From the NCBI GenBank assembly GCA_019671005.1, contig CM033725.1, positions 38,152,678-38,216,677 of the forward strand: a stretch of 64,000 nucleotides of DNA. Reading direction: 5' to 3'. Positions within the stretch are counted from its first letter, which is position 1, and the number at the start of each line of letters is the position of its first letter. The stretch is from Hibiscus mutabilis. Lineage: Eukaryota; Streptophyta; Magnoliopsida; Malvales; Malvaceae. Position numbers and translations under genes: made by a program. The notes beneath the pieces are model-generated. The model worked only from the letters and a program-made list of their open reading frames with translations. It had not been told where the DNA came from and made no database searches. This document shows positions 55,201 through 64,000 of this stretch, piece after piece.

Positions 55201-55695
55201 TGACGTACGAAAATTGAACCACAAATTAACACGGCAGTCGGGCTTATTCGATGTCGGTTTAATCTATGGTCCGATGTATCGTCAGCCTTATTAATTAAAT
55301 GATCAATTAAGTTGAACCCACTAATTTGATAAAGCCTGTTCAATTAAAGTCAATTTTCAATTAGGGTCACCAAGTTAAAATTCTTTCCAAATTTCAACAA
55401 TTTTCTTCAATTGAAAGCAACAAATATTTTCGGTACCGATTTCCGGGCGTGATGGGGGTGCTAATCCTTCCCCACACGTAACCAACTCCCGAACCCTTTC
55501 AAAATAAATCTTTGGTTTTGTGGTGTCCGGCCTACCTTATCTAAGTGGCCGATGGCGACTTCAAGTTTTTATCGATTTTCAAAAGAATAAATTTTTTTAG
55601 CCAAGATTACAAAGAAATGATTTGGGGGGGATAACCAGTAGCGCCGAACTTATAATTTTTCAAGATTTTTTTTTTCAAAAAACGTCGCTATAGCA
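52264..55695 (+). repeat. 5' LTR of the plus-strand Gypsy, 3.4 kb
   Basis: Starts TGTAATCACTAATTTTATCC and ends ACGTCGCTATAGCA. Its last 250 bases (GGTACCGATTTCCGGGCGTG..., GGTGTCCGGCCTACCTTATC) are the inverse of 46990-47160. It has a GC-rich block with ACACGCGTGGG near 52815. TATAAAAGGGAAC at about 53202 may be its TATA box. Confidence 0.8.
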
Positions 55696-55714
55696 TGACG
55701 ACTTCACTGGGGAA
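55696..55714 (+). other. primer binding site of the plus-strand Gypsy
   Basis: TGACGACTTCACTGGGGA follows the LTR; two changes relative to the minus-strand copy. Confidence 0.65.
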
Positions 55715-56408
55715 ATTTTATTTTAAAACAAAAAAGGGTTAGGCCAAATAAAATATTTGTTGCTTCTGATGGAAAATTGTTGCAATTTCAATTGATTTTT
55801 GTAAGGTCGATCCTTTCTTGAAAATGTGACTAAGATTACACGGGCTTTGAAAATTGGTGGTCTTCAAATTAATTTTTAATTTAATTTTAAAGAACCACCG
55901 ACATGAGTTGCACCATTTCATTAAGCTCTATACCCGAGCTTTGTCCCTTAAGTGGGAGTGAAACGCCACATACCCACGTGAGTAGCCCTCCACGGGTCAG
56001 TAATTCACTTCCGGAATCCACGCCTTTGAACATGTGAGTAGCCCTCCACGTTTTTAGGTTGTACTTTCCCTCGAACTGAAACCAATTCGCAAGCTTGTAA
56101 TGGACCAGAATTGGGGTTCTTGTTACCTTAGTAGGTAATAAGATAGGTCCGGGTACCCCGATTAGAACCGAACCCATGTGTAAGAATCTCAGAAAACCAC
56201 CCCACTAGAGCCATAAAGATAACTTTAGGGAATTAAGAGTTATATGGTTAGGCTTATCTCTCTGTTTACATACTCATACTTATTTAATATTCACATTTTT
56301 TTATTATTCGCCATCACTGGACTGACACTTTTGCCCTTTCTTTTTTTCTTTATCTTTTGTTTTGCATATTGAATCATGTCATGAAGAGCATACTGAGTTA
56401 GAAATAGT
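55715..56408 (+). other. Gypsy leader
   Basis: Noncoding. It contains a 22-base direct repeat (GAGTAGCCCTCCACG at about 55979 and 56035). The minus-strand frame 56177-55887 shows no family features. Confidence 0.5.
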
Positions 56409-57604
56409 TTGAAGTTAAAGATCGGATCAATGGGAGATTTAATCCGCACCAGTGACGAAAAGAATTCTGATGTTCAGATATGGTCAGAAGGGGAACAGCT
56501 GCATGAGGGAGACAATATTACTACTGGATTCAGATCAGCCATGTCAACCACGACATTCATGAACACCGGGTTTAATGATGTATCTAATCTGAAGCTAGTT
56601 TGGAACAGTTGGGACTTTGAAACAAAGAATACTTTTAAGGAAGAGTACGGTGACATCGCATATTTGCTGGAGGTTCCAGTTGACCAAGCGCTACTGAAAG
56701 TTTTAGTGGGTTTCTGGAACTCTGCCTACAGCTGTTTCACCATCGGTGACGTCGATCTGACCCCAATAATCGAGGAATACCAGAACCTTATAAATTACAA
56801 AAGGATTAACATGGATCAGGTGTACTCAAAGCCAAGTAAGAATAAGGCTTTTCGGGCTAAGCTAAAGAAATTCTCAAACACGTTGCTAACCTGGGTCGAA
56901 CAGCTGGTCACTACTTGGAACCATAGGAAGTATCTTAAATGAGAGGGAATTTTGACCCTAGCCTCTGTACATCCTGTGGGTCGGGTTCAGCGTAACCTCT
57001 TTGCATTTTTAATTTATGGATTGGTTCTCTTTCCTCGAGCCTTGGGACTCATTGATCCATCTGTCTTAGATCTTTTTGACCGTTTGAGTAGTGGAACCAA
57101 CCCAATACCCGTAATTTTGTCCGAAACTTTTTGATCTTTGAGGTTCTGTCGAGAAAATGGTGGAGGGCACTTTCAAGAATGCTCATAACTCCTGACTTTT
57201 TGTTTCTACAACCATCTTTGGACCGATCCTAGTTTCTCTAGGCCCCTTTACGACGACAAGTTCTCACCTCTAGAGGAGTTCCTCAGAAAGAATGATTGGC
57301 CAACCCGCAGGTCCGAAGAGGTATGACAGGATGTTCTCGGGAGTTTAAAAGAGGATGATGTAGTTTGTAGAGCACCGTGGTTATTGGAAAAGAACATTCT
57401 CTTTAGATGCGGAGAGCATCCGTGGGTACCCTTATCTGGGGACATATTGCATACGCGCCTTTGCTAGTTCTGCGGCAGTACGGCTCAAAACAATTTGTTC
57501 CAACCACCAAGGGTTTGAATGAGTTCAATGTGGATTATGCAAAGGAGAAAGGCTATAAGACAATGGTGTACAATGCTTCCTCGATGTGGAATAATGCCAG
57601 ATGA
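56409..57604 (+). pseudogene. extra Gypsy ORF, DUF7745-like domain
   Basis: MGDLIRTSDEKNSDVQIW begins the reading at about 56430. It then shows KLVWNSWDFETKNTFKEEYG, DIAYLLEVPVDQALLKVLVG, FWNSAYSCFTIGDVDLTPII and EEYQNLINYKRINM, the pattern of the plant domain found next to retroelement genes. After a stop at 56940 the frame changes to LFAFLIYGLVLFPRALGLID (56952-57134). It changes again to IAYAPLLVLRQYGSKQFVPT (57407-57604), the domain's usual end. Its function in the family is unknown. At least three breaks make it nonfunctional here. It continues into the coiled-coil part. Confidence 0.75.
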
Positions 57605-57619
57605 GTTAGGATTGTAAGT

Positions 57620-58366
57620 GCCCCATACTCAGTCACTCCGAAATATGAGGCATGGCGGTTTAAGCGTGCTAACGACAATGTCCCTCAGTTGATAAGGAAG
57701 CAACTAGAGGAGGAGCAAAAGAAGTACCTCAAGCTTGAAGAAGAGGCCCGCCAAGAGAAATTCAACTATGAACTAGAGAAGACGCAATTTGAAGGGGTAA
57801 TTAAGGGTTTGCAGAGGAAAAAAGATAAGTTGGAACTCGAGCTCAGATTGGAGAAAGAGGAGATTCAGAAACTTAAAAGGATGAACAGGGGTAAGAGAGT
57901 CGAAGAAGGTGGACCAGGCGAGGGGTTAGAACTCCGAATTAAAGAAGAAAAAGCCCGAGCTGAGAACTACAAGAGAATGTATTATGAGCACAAGGACCAG
58001 GTGCTCGTGTTGACCTTAGAAATGAAGAATTTGAAGACTTCCCACTCTAGGCAGATTGAGAAGGACCAACACTAAAATAACGCTTTGAAAGATCAGGTGA
58101 AATGTTTGGAAAAGTCCATTTTCAAGCACAAGGGCTCAACTAGCAAGTTAAAGGCCAGGAATGCAGAAAACCAAGTCCTGATGACACGCATCGAAGGACT
58201 GGAAGAGGAGGTTCAGCAGCTTAAGGATTATATGGCCAGCCTTAGGGGAGTATTTCAAGTACGACCAACACAGAGTTTGGAGCAACTGCATTTCACCGCG
58301 TACACAATCTGGAGACAGGAGCATGAGTTGGCATGGTGGACCGCTCAAATGACAAAGGTTGCTTAG
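57620..58366 (+). pseudogene. coiled-coil C-terminus of the extra Gypsy ORF
   Basis: 57689-58075 reads KQLEEEQKKYLKLEEEARQE and GLQRKKDKLELELRLEKEEI, long heptad-like Lys/Glu/Leu helices. After a stop at 58073 the same frame type continues in 58085-58366 (LEKSIFKHKGSTSKLKARNA, IEGLEEEVQQLKDYMASLRG). It probably served for oligomerisation together with the DUF7745 domain; this is inference. Confidence 0.7.
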
Positions 58367-58882
58367 AAGATACAATTTCTGGCAGAAGATGCCACCGAAC
58401 TTCATGACTGTGTAGATCATGAGTCCGAAGAAGGGGAAATAATTGTATGGGTCCTAAGGGAGATTATTAACCTCGATACTACTTTAAAGCCATATGTGCA
58501 GTGAGGTTTCTTTAAGTTATTGTAACCAGACTACGTTCATATTAATGCGAGTCGTTTAACGATGATATTCGAACTCAGTATCGCTCTTTGCATTCATGCA
58601 TTGTTTTGAGCTTTGCCTACATTTTTAGAATGTTAATAATCTTTTAACCGGTTTATATGCTTGCATCTTGACTAATTACCATCAATTTAATTTAAAGGGT
58701 TTTTATTTCAGAAAGATAGCATTTTGGTCCTTTGCATTACAATCATTCCACATCCCTACCGTACTCGCTTACGAACAAGGCAAATGGAAGAAGGTTTTGT
58801 CAAGTTAGAGGCCGACCTTAGGGGCCAGCTCGAACGAGCCCAACAGGAATTGAGGGAAACCATCATTAAGTCCTAACAAGAT
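58367..58882 (+). other. spacer between the extra ORF and gag
   Basis: The extra ORF's tail seems to end near 58503. The remaining bases are noncoding until the gag start region. From about 58785 the reading RQMEEGFVKLEADLRGQLER already belongs to gag but ends at a stop at 58875. Confidence 0.5.
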
Positions 58883-60855
58883 ATGATGAAAGAGATTTCC
58901 CAACTAATAAAGGCTAATTTAAGAGGAAATGAGGCCATTGAAAACCCAACTCAAGACTCAGGAGATCGCTCATATGCCCCGGTTTCAAGAACCCTCTCTT
59001 TACTAACCCACCTAACCCCCCCACAAAGAATGCCTTTATCTCATCAGGCCGACGCCTCGACCCCATCTCAGCCAGGCATAACAATTAGAAACGTCGAGAA
59101 TGTTGGGGATAGCATCCCAGATTTCGATGAGCTGGAAAAATTCAACCAAGTAAAGATGAAGTTCTTAAAACAGTTAGAGGACACCCGGAAAGACCTTGAA
59201 GAAAATTTTCGAGTAAAGGAGGATGAAGAGGGACCCTATGGGCTAAATGCGCGAGAACTTAGTTTAGTTCCGGATGTGGAAATTCCTTACAAATTCAAGA
59301 CTCTAGACTTTGAGAAATTCGATGGAACAACCTGCCCCACTACCCATTTGACCATGTTTTGCCAAAAAATGGCAGGATACCCTGATAATGAAAAACTCTT
59401 AATTCATTGTTTTCAAGACAGTTTATCAGGGTCTACTTCAAGGTGGTATAATCAGCTCACTCGCGCTCAGATCAAGTCATGGAAGGATCTGGCCAAAGCC
59501 TTTAACGACCAATACAAGCATATAGCAGATGTGGTCCCTAATCGCCTTCTATTACAAGGAATGGAGCAGAAACGCAATGAAAGCCTCCGAGAATATGCCC
59601 AGCGATGACGCAATATAACGGCTCAAGTTCAGCCACCGCTTTCTGAGAATAAAATCACACTGATGTTCGTAGACACGCTGAAGGGGACACTCTACGATCG
59701 ATTGATCAGCAACCCCATTAGCAACTTTACGGAAATGGTAATGACTGGTGAACGCATTGAGGCTGCTATTAAAAGTGAGAGAATCAACAATGGGGAGTCA
59801 GCACAAAAGAACTACAAGAAAAGGGACAACGAAGTAAACAACACCAATACTTATGAGGTCGTTAAGAACCTCATCATCTCCCAACCCCAAGCAGCGGTAG
59901 GAAGTGCTCGAGGCTTCAACAAGATGGAGGAAAGGGGCCCTAAGAAAGAAAATGAGAACCGATCTTTCACTCCTATACCAATGTCTTACAAAGAGCTCTA
60001 CTCACAGTTATATAAGGCATATTTAGTTTGCCCGTATCATGTTACACCTTACAACCCCCCGTACCCGGTATGGTACGATCCCAATGTGCATTGTGAGTAC
60101 CATACTGACGTCCCCGGGCACTCGATTGAGAATTATGTGGCTTTCAAGAAGTTTTTCCAAAATTTAATTCGGACAGGGGTCCTGCAGTTGGGGGAACCCA
60201 GTGCGGCCAACAACCCCTGCCAAACCACGGAGGGCAAGGTGTAAATGACATTGAAGAAGAATATCCTCAAAGGGCTAAGGCAAGGGTATCCGAGGTACGA
60301 TCCCCACTGAGATGGGTCTTCCAACAGCTATATATGGATCGCCTAATTGATCGGGGAATGATAATCGTGAGAAAGGGGAGTGGGCCGTACTACGAATACC
60401 ATCAGTCAAGGGATCACGAGATTCAGGAGTACGAAGAGTTTCGCCAACTAGTTCAGCACATGATGGACAATAAGGAGATTGAGTTCTTCGAGAAGGAAGA
60501 AGAGGAAGAAGAGTCAGAAGTATACGCCTCTGAAGACCAAAATGCTAAGTACAACGCGAATAGACCATTTGTCCTCTGCCCCCAGCCGGGCGAGGCAAGC
60601 ACGCCAAAAATAAATCCCAAGATTATAATTGCTACTCTAAAGTCTTTTCCTTTCAAGGATACACAGATGGTCCCATGGAATTACACTACAAGCGTAACAA
60701 TACCAGGCTCCCTCAATTCGCCGAAAGGAGAAAAGATGGGAATGGAAACAAAGCTTGGGGGTCTTTTAGAGACCAGCAATGAAGATGTAAAAAATGTGGG
60801 GCTTCTCACAAGGAGTGGTCGATGCTATACCCCAAAGAACGAAAAGGCACCATAA
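58883..60855 (+). pseudogene. Gypsy gag
   Basis: 58883-59608 has a coiled N-terminus and then the Retrotrans_gag pattern: KFKTLDFEKFDGTTCPTTHL, LIHCFQDSLSGSTSRWYNQL, SWKDLAKAFNDQYKHIADVV and MEQKRNESLREYAQR. A stop at 59606 interrupts it. 59663-60244 continues (MFVDTLKGTLYDRLISNPIS, TEMVMTGERIEAAIK) and holds CEYHTDVPGHSIENYVAFKK, a CX2H-like relic of the zinc-binding segment. 60334-60855 repeats the theme with YYEYHQSRDHEIQEYEEFRQ. It would form the virus-like particle; three stops make it inactive. Confidence 0.8.
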
Positions 60856-61089
60856 GGGAGATAAGTAAGGAATAAGGAAGTTGAGGGTGAACCAGAGAAG
60901 ATGTTCAGAAATGATCCCCCATTAAAAATTAAAGAACCGGTTACAGAAACCCAAGCCCAAGAATTCTTGAGATTTCTGAAACACAGTGAATATAACGTTG
61001 TAGAATAATTACGGAAGCAGTCGGCAAGGATCTCGGTATTGTACCTTCTACTAAGCTCATAAAAACACAGGGATACGTTATTAAAGGTC

Positions 61090-61902
61090 TTGAATCAGGC
61101 TTTCGTCCCAGACGATATCTCGGTTGAGAGGTTGGGACAAATCGTCAGACATATTACTGCCGATAATTCCATTACCTTCAGCGATGATGAAATACTAGGA
61201 GAGGGTAGAGGGTCCACCAAGGCTCTGAACATTACCACTCATTGCAAGGGCTACGTATTACCAAGATTACTGATCGACAACGGTTTTGCCTTGAATGTCA
61301 TGCCATTAGCCACCCTGCAGCGATTACCATTTGATAGCTCATACATAAAGCCCTGTCCCAACACAGTGCGCGCTTTCGACGGGACCCAACGAGATGTGGT
61401 CGGGAAGATAGAAGTACCCCTACTTGTCGATCCTACAGAATATATGGTTGACTTTGTGGTTATGGATATTCGGCCCTCTTACAATTACATACTAGGAAGG
61501 CCGTGAATACATTCGGCTGGTGTCGTCCCATCTTCACTACACCAGAAGTTAAAATTTGTGATCGAAGGAAAGTTGGTAATAGTAAATGCTGAGCATGTTA
61601 TTGTCGCTTCTGTTACCCCAGACACGCCATATGTTTATACCAACGAGGAGGCGATGGAATGCGCGTTCAGGGAGTTAGAATTTGTCAATGCTACTTTTGT
61701 CGCTGAGGGGAACCCACTTCCTTGTCATAGGTTGTCCAATTGTACCAAAATGGTAGTGTTTGAGACCCTAGGAAGAGGGGCAAAGAAAGAAAAAGGTTTG
61801 GGACAAAATCTACAAGGACGCCTCCGACCCATCGGGGTAATTCACAAAGTCGACCGATTTGGGCTTGGGTATAGACCAAATTTTCTACAAAAGAGACAAT
61901 AA
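61090..61902 (+). pseudogene. Gypsy protease region
   Basis: 61090-61506 includes LPRLLIDNGFALNVMPLATL, the aspartic protease active site (family DNGSALN; the D is retained at residue 63, S is changed to F). It then has VRAFDGTQRDVVGKIEVPLL and ends at SYNYILGRP, the typical retropepsin-like flap and C-terminal loop. A stop follows. 61558-61902 carries the usual protease-RT linker (KLVIVNAEHVIVASVTPD, RGAKKEKGLGQNLQGRLRPI). A second linker piece lies at 61999-62190. Confidence 0.82.
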
Positions 61903-62635
61903 TGGAGAAAGAGACATGAACAAAGGAAGGCCCGGCTCAGAGGGGAGGATATCCCTTGGGCCCCTATAACATATATCGATTTCAAAGGCATCTTTAAGTT
62001 GGGTGGACTCAGGAATCCTGAACAACACATTCAAAAAGCAATTCAGGAGGGAGAGAAGTACGTTCAGGGAGAACTGGTCAGTGAAGCTTTGGAAGGAATG
62101 GACGTAAACGTGATTTGCAAAGACGAAGAGGCAACCCAGCCGTTGGCCAGGATTCGCCCATGTTTTCCAGGTGAAGAACTCACCAACTAGGCCTATGAGG
62201 ACATACCCGTGACTGTTAGACTCGAATCAAAGTAATGCCCAGAACCACCATGCTGCTCTCGGCCTAAGAGCAATGTGTATCTTTTTTAAAAAGGTCACTA
62301 TGTCACCATCTATCCGTTGTTAATAAAATGAGTCTTTTCGTCACTTTATCAAATGGCAATCATAGCATTCATTTCATTTATTTATTCATTCATTCATTAT
62401 TTATTTTATTCACTTATAAATTTATCCTTTTTTTCCAATGCACGTTTCTATAATCATGAAGGCCTCCTAAATTAAACTGTATGAATGATACGAAACCTAA
62501 TCCCAAAGTAGATTTCAAGCTACCAACATGCTTGGCAGAAGTGGACGAGGGGGTGATGAGGTCCCGGAGGAATTGTTGAGGATGATGGAAAGAGAAGAAA
62601 AGTAAATCCTTCCATACCAAGAACAGGTAGAGATT

Positions 62636-63541
62636 TTGAACCTGGGTACTGAAGAAGAAAAAAGAGAAGTAAGAATCAGCAGTACGTTATCATCAGAAGT
62701 AAGGAAAGAGTTGGTGGAATTATTTTCAGAATTCAAAGATGTGTTTGCATGGATATATCGGGACATGCCGGGTTTGAACATAGATATTGTAGTTCACAAA
62801 CTTCCCATCAGGCCAGAATGCAAGCCGGTCCAACAAAAGCTTAGGAGGATGAGAGCAGATATGTTGCTAAAAGTTAGGGAGGAAGTACAAAAACAATTCG
62901 TGGAGGGATTCCTAAAGGTTTCCAAATACTCGGAGTGGGTAGCCAATATAGTGCCAGTACCTAAAAAAGACGAAAAGGTTTGCATGTGTGTGGATTACAG
63001 GGACCTTAACAAGGCGAGCCCCAATGACAAATTTCTATTGCCTCACATTGATACCTTGGTTGATAACACCGCCGAAAACGCGTGGTTCTCGTTCATGGAC
63101 GGTTTTTCGGGATATAATCAAATCAAAATTTATCCCAATGACATGGAGAATACCACTTTTGTGACCATGTGGGGGACCTTTTGTTACATGGTAATGCCTT
63201 TTGGGTTAAAAAATGACGGGGCAACATATCAACGAGCCATGTTGACCCTGTTTCACGACATGACGCATAAAGAAATTGAGGTATATGTAGATGACATGAT
63301 AGCCAAATCAAGAACTGAAGGGGAGCATATCCAGAATTTACAAAAACTATTTCTAAGACTGAGAAAATACCAGCTAAAGCTCAACCCTGCCAAGTGTACC
63401 TTTGTAGTTACATCCGGGAAACTATTGGGTTTTGTGGTAAGTCAGAAAGGGATCGAGATCGACCCTGACAAGGTAAGAGCAATCCAAGATCTATCACCAC
63501 CTCAAACAAAAAAAAAGTCTGAGGATTCTTGGGAAGATTGA
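62636..63541 (+). pseudogene. Gypsy reverse transcriptase
   Basis: The 301-residue open frame holds the Gypsy RT core: FAWIYRDMPGLNIDIVVHKL, KVSKYSEWVANIVPVPKKDE, CMCVDYRDLNKASPNDKF, WFSFMDGFSGYNQIKI (catalytic D155) and the catalytic YVDDM (D219, D220). LGFVVSQKGIEIDPDKVRAI follows. MPFGLKNDGATYQRAM has D where the family has A. A frameshift in an A9 run at 63508-63516 ends the frame early (SEDSWED); the proper continuation is in the next frame. The polymerase core itself looks intact. Confidence 0.9.
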
Positions 63542-64000
63542 ATTACATATCGCGGTTCATTTCCCAATTAACTAAGAAATGTGACCTCGTCTTCAAACTT
63601 CTTCAGAAGAACAACCTAGGAGTCTGGGATGAAGATTGTTAAGAAGTATTAGAAAAAAATTAAAAAGTATCTGACCAATGCTCCGATTTTGGTAGCACCA
63701 GCGTCGGACAGGCCGTTGATCCTGTATCTAACCGTGTTTGAAAATTCGATGGGTTGCGTACTAGGAAGCATGATGATTCTGGCAGGAAAGAAAAGGCGAT
63801 CTATTATTTAAGCAAGAAGTTCACCGAGATCCAAAAGCTATGTTGTGCCTTGTTATGGGCCACAAAGTGACTCAGGCAATACATGTTGTATCACACCACC
63901 TACCTAATCTCTCGGTTGGATCCATTGAAGTTTCTAATGGAGGCACCAACGCTCACCGAGAAGATGGCTCGTTGGCAAATGTTATTGTCAAAATTCGACA
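63517..64000 (+). pseudogene. Gypsy RT connection and RNase H (partial)
   Basis: In the shifted frame the sequence gives FLGRLNYISRFISQLTKKCD, then stops at about 63640-63660. Later AIYYLSKKFTEIQKLCCALL and LRQYMLYHTTYLISRLDPLK are the RNase H-like connection of Gypsy pol. It continues past the window edge. Confidence 0.8.

Larger units (their letters stand above)
52264..64000 (+). mobile_element. plus-strand Gypsy element, 5' LTR to RNase H (cut by window end)
   Basis: It is the same family as the minus-strand copy but in opposite orientation: LTR 52264-55695, primer site, leader, extra ORF, gag, protease, RT, RNase H. Protease before RT with integrase downstream (beyond the edge) is Ty3/Gypsy order. 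It landed inside the other copy's integrase; the five bases before it are CCACC, so CCACC should follow its 3' LTR. An extra ORF upstream of gag and LTRs above 3 kb recall Tat/Ogre-type elements; this assignment is inference. Confidence 0.85.

Overview
This is a gene-poor, AT-rich plant nuclear window. It has typical dicot intron/exon structure, a WNK-type kinase locus, an IDA-like peptide gene, and roughly two thirds recognisable transposable-element sequence. The Gypsy and Copia families resemble those abundant in dicots such as cotton, but the species guess is weak. No bacterial-type genes, CRISPR arrays, rRNA or tRNA genes were seen. Most coding remnants are transposon pol/gag fragments with stops and frameshifts.

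Left part (1-12,300): an LTR end rich in GTATCGATACGG motifs (1-603); a worn minus-strand Copia relic (604-4991); a LINE 3' fragment (4985-5367); then a long-TIR element (about 6666-10840). Its left arm was hit by a 2.7 kb solo-LTR-like insertion (6824-9562) and by a 544-bp MITE flanked by TTAA (9620-10163). A 1.2 kb tandem duplication (9935-12225) then copied part of this composite.

Middle-left (12,712-22,956): a textbook nest. A hAT-like MITE is split by a 9.7 kb minus-strand Copia element (13094-22825, 5-bp TSD CGAAC). That element is itself interrupted by a solo LTR (15324-16809) and by a compact 2.4 kb non-autonomous LTR element (17533-19950, TSD AGTTC). The compact element encodes only one small acidic protein with a perfect CCHC zinc knuckle. 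I consider it the most unusual unit in the window.

Centre (23,340-31,880): a long-TIR element lies just upstream of a TATA box and 5'-UTR intron of a WNK kinase locus (25349-28122). The locus has a U12-type intron but also three apparent lesions (a damaged splice donor, a frameshift and a premature stop), so it is probably a pseudogene or encodes a truncated product. Next come a MITE (29524-30284) and a 3.9 kb internally deleted LINE bounded by a 15-bp target-site duplication (31892-35839).

Right (36,500-45,150): several MITEs, two of them with telomere-like TTTAGGG-derived cores, surround one small, apparently intact gene. It encodes an IDA-LIKE secreted peptide precursor (41335-41577, minus), with a 183-bp MITE next to its probable promoter.

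Far right (45,175-64,000): two Gypsy copies of one long-LTR family. A minus-strand complex (LTR piece, gag piece, complete 3 kb LTR, integrase piece) is interrupted by the LTR of a plus-strand copy. That copy runs off the window edge and shows PBS, an extra ORF (DUF7745-like domain plus coiled coil), gag, protease, reverse transcriptase and RNase H, all with lesions.
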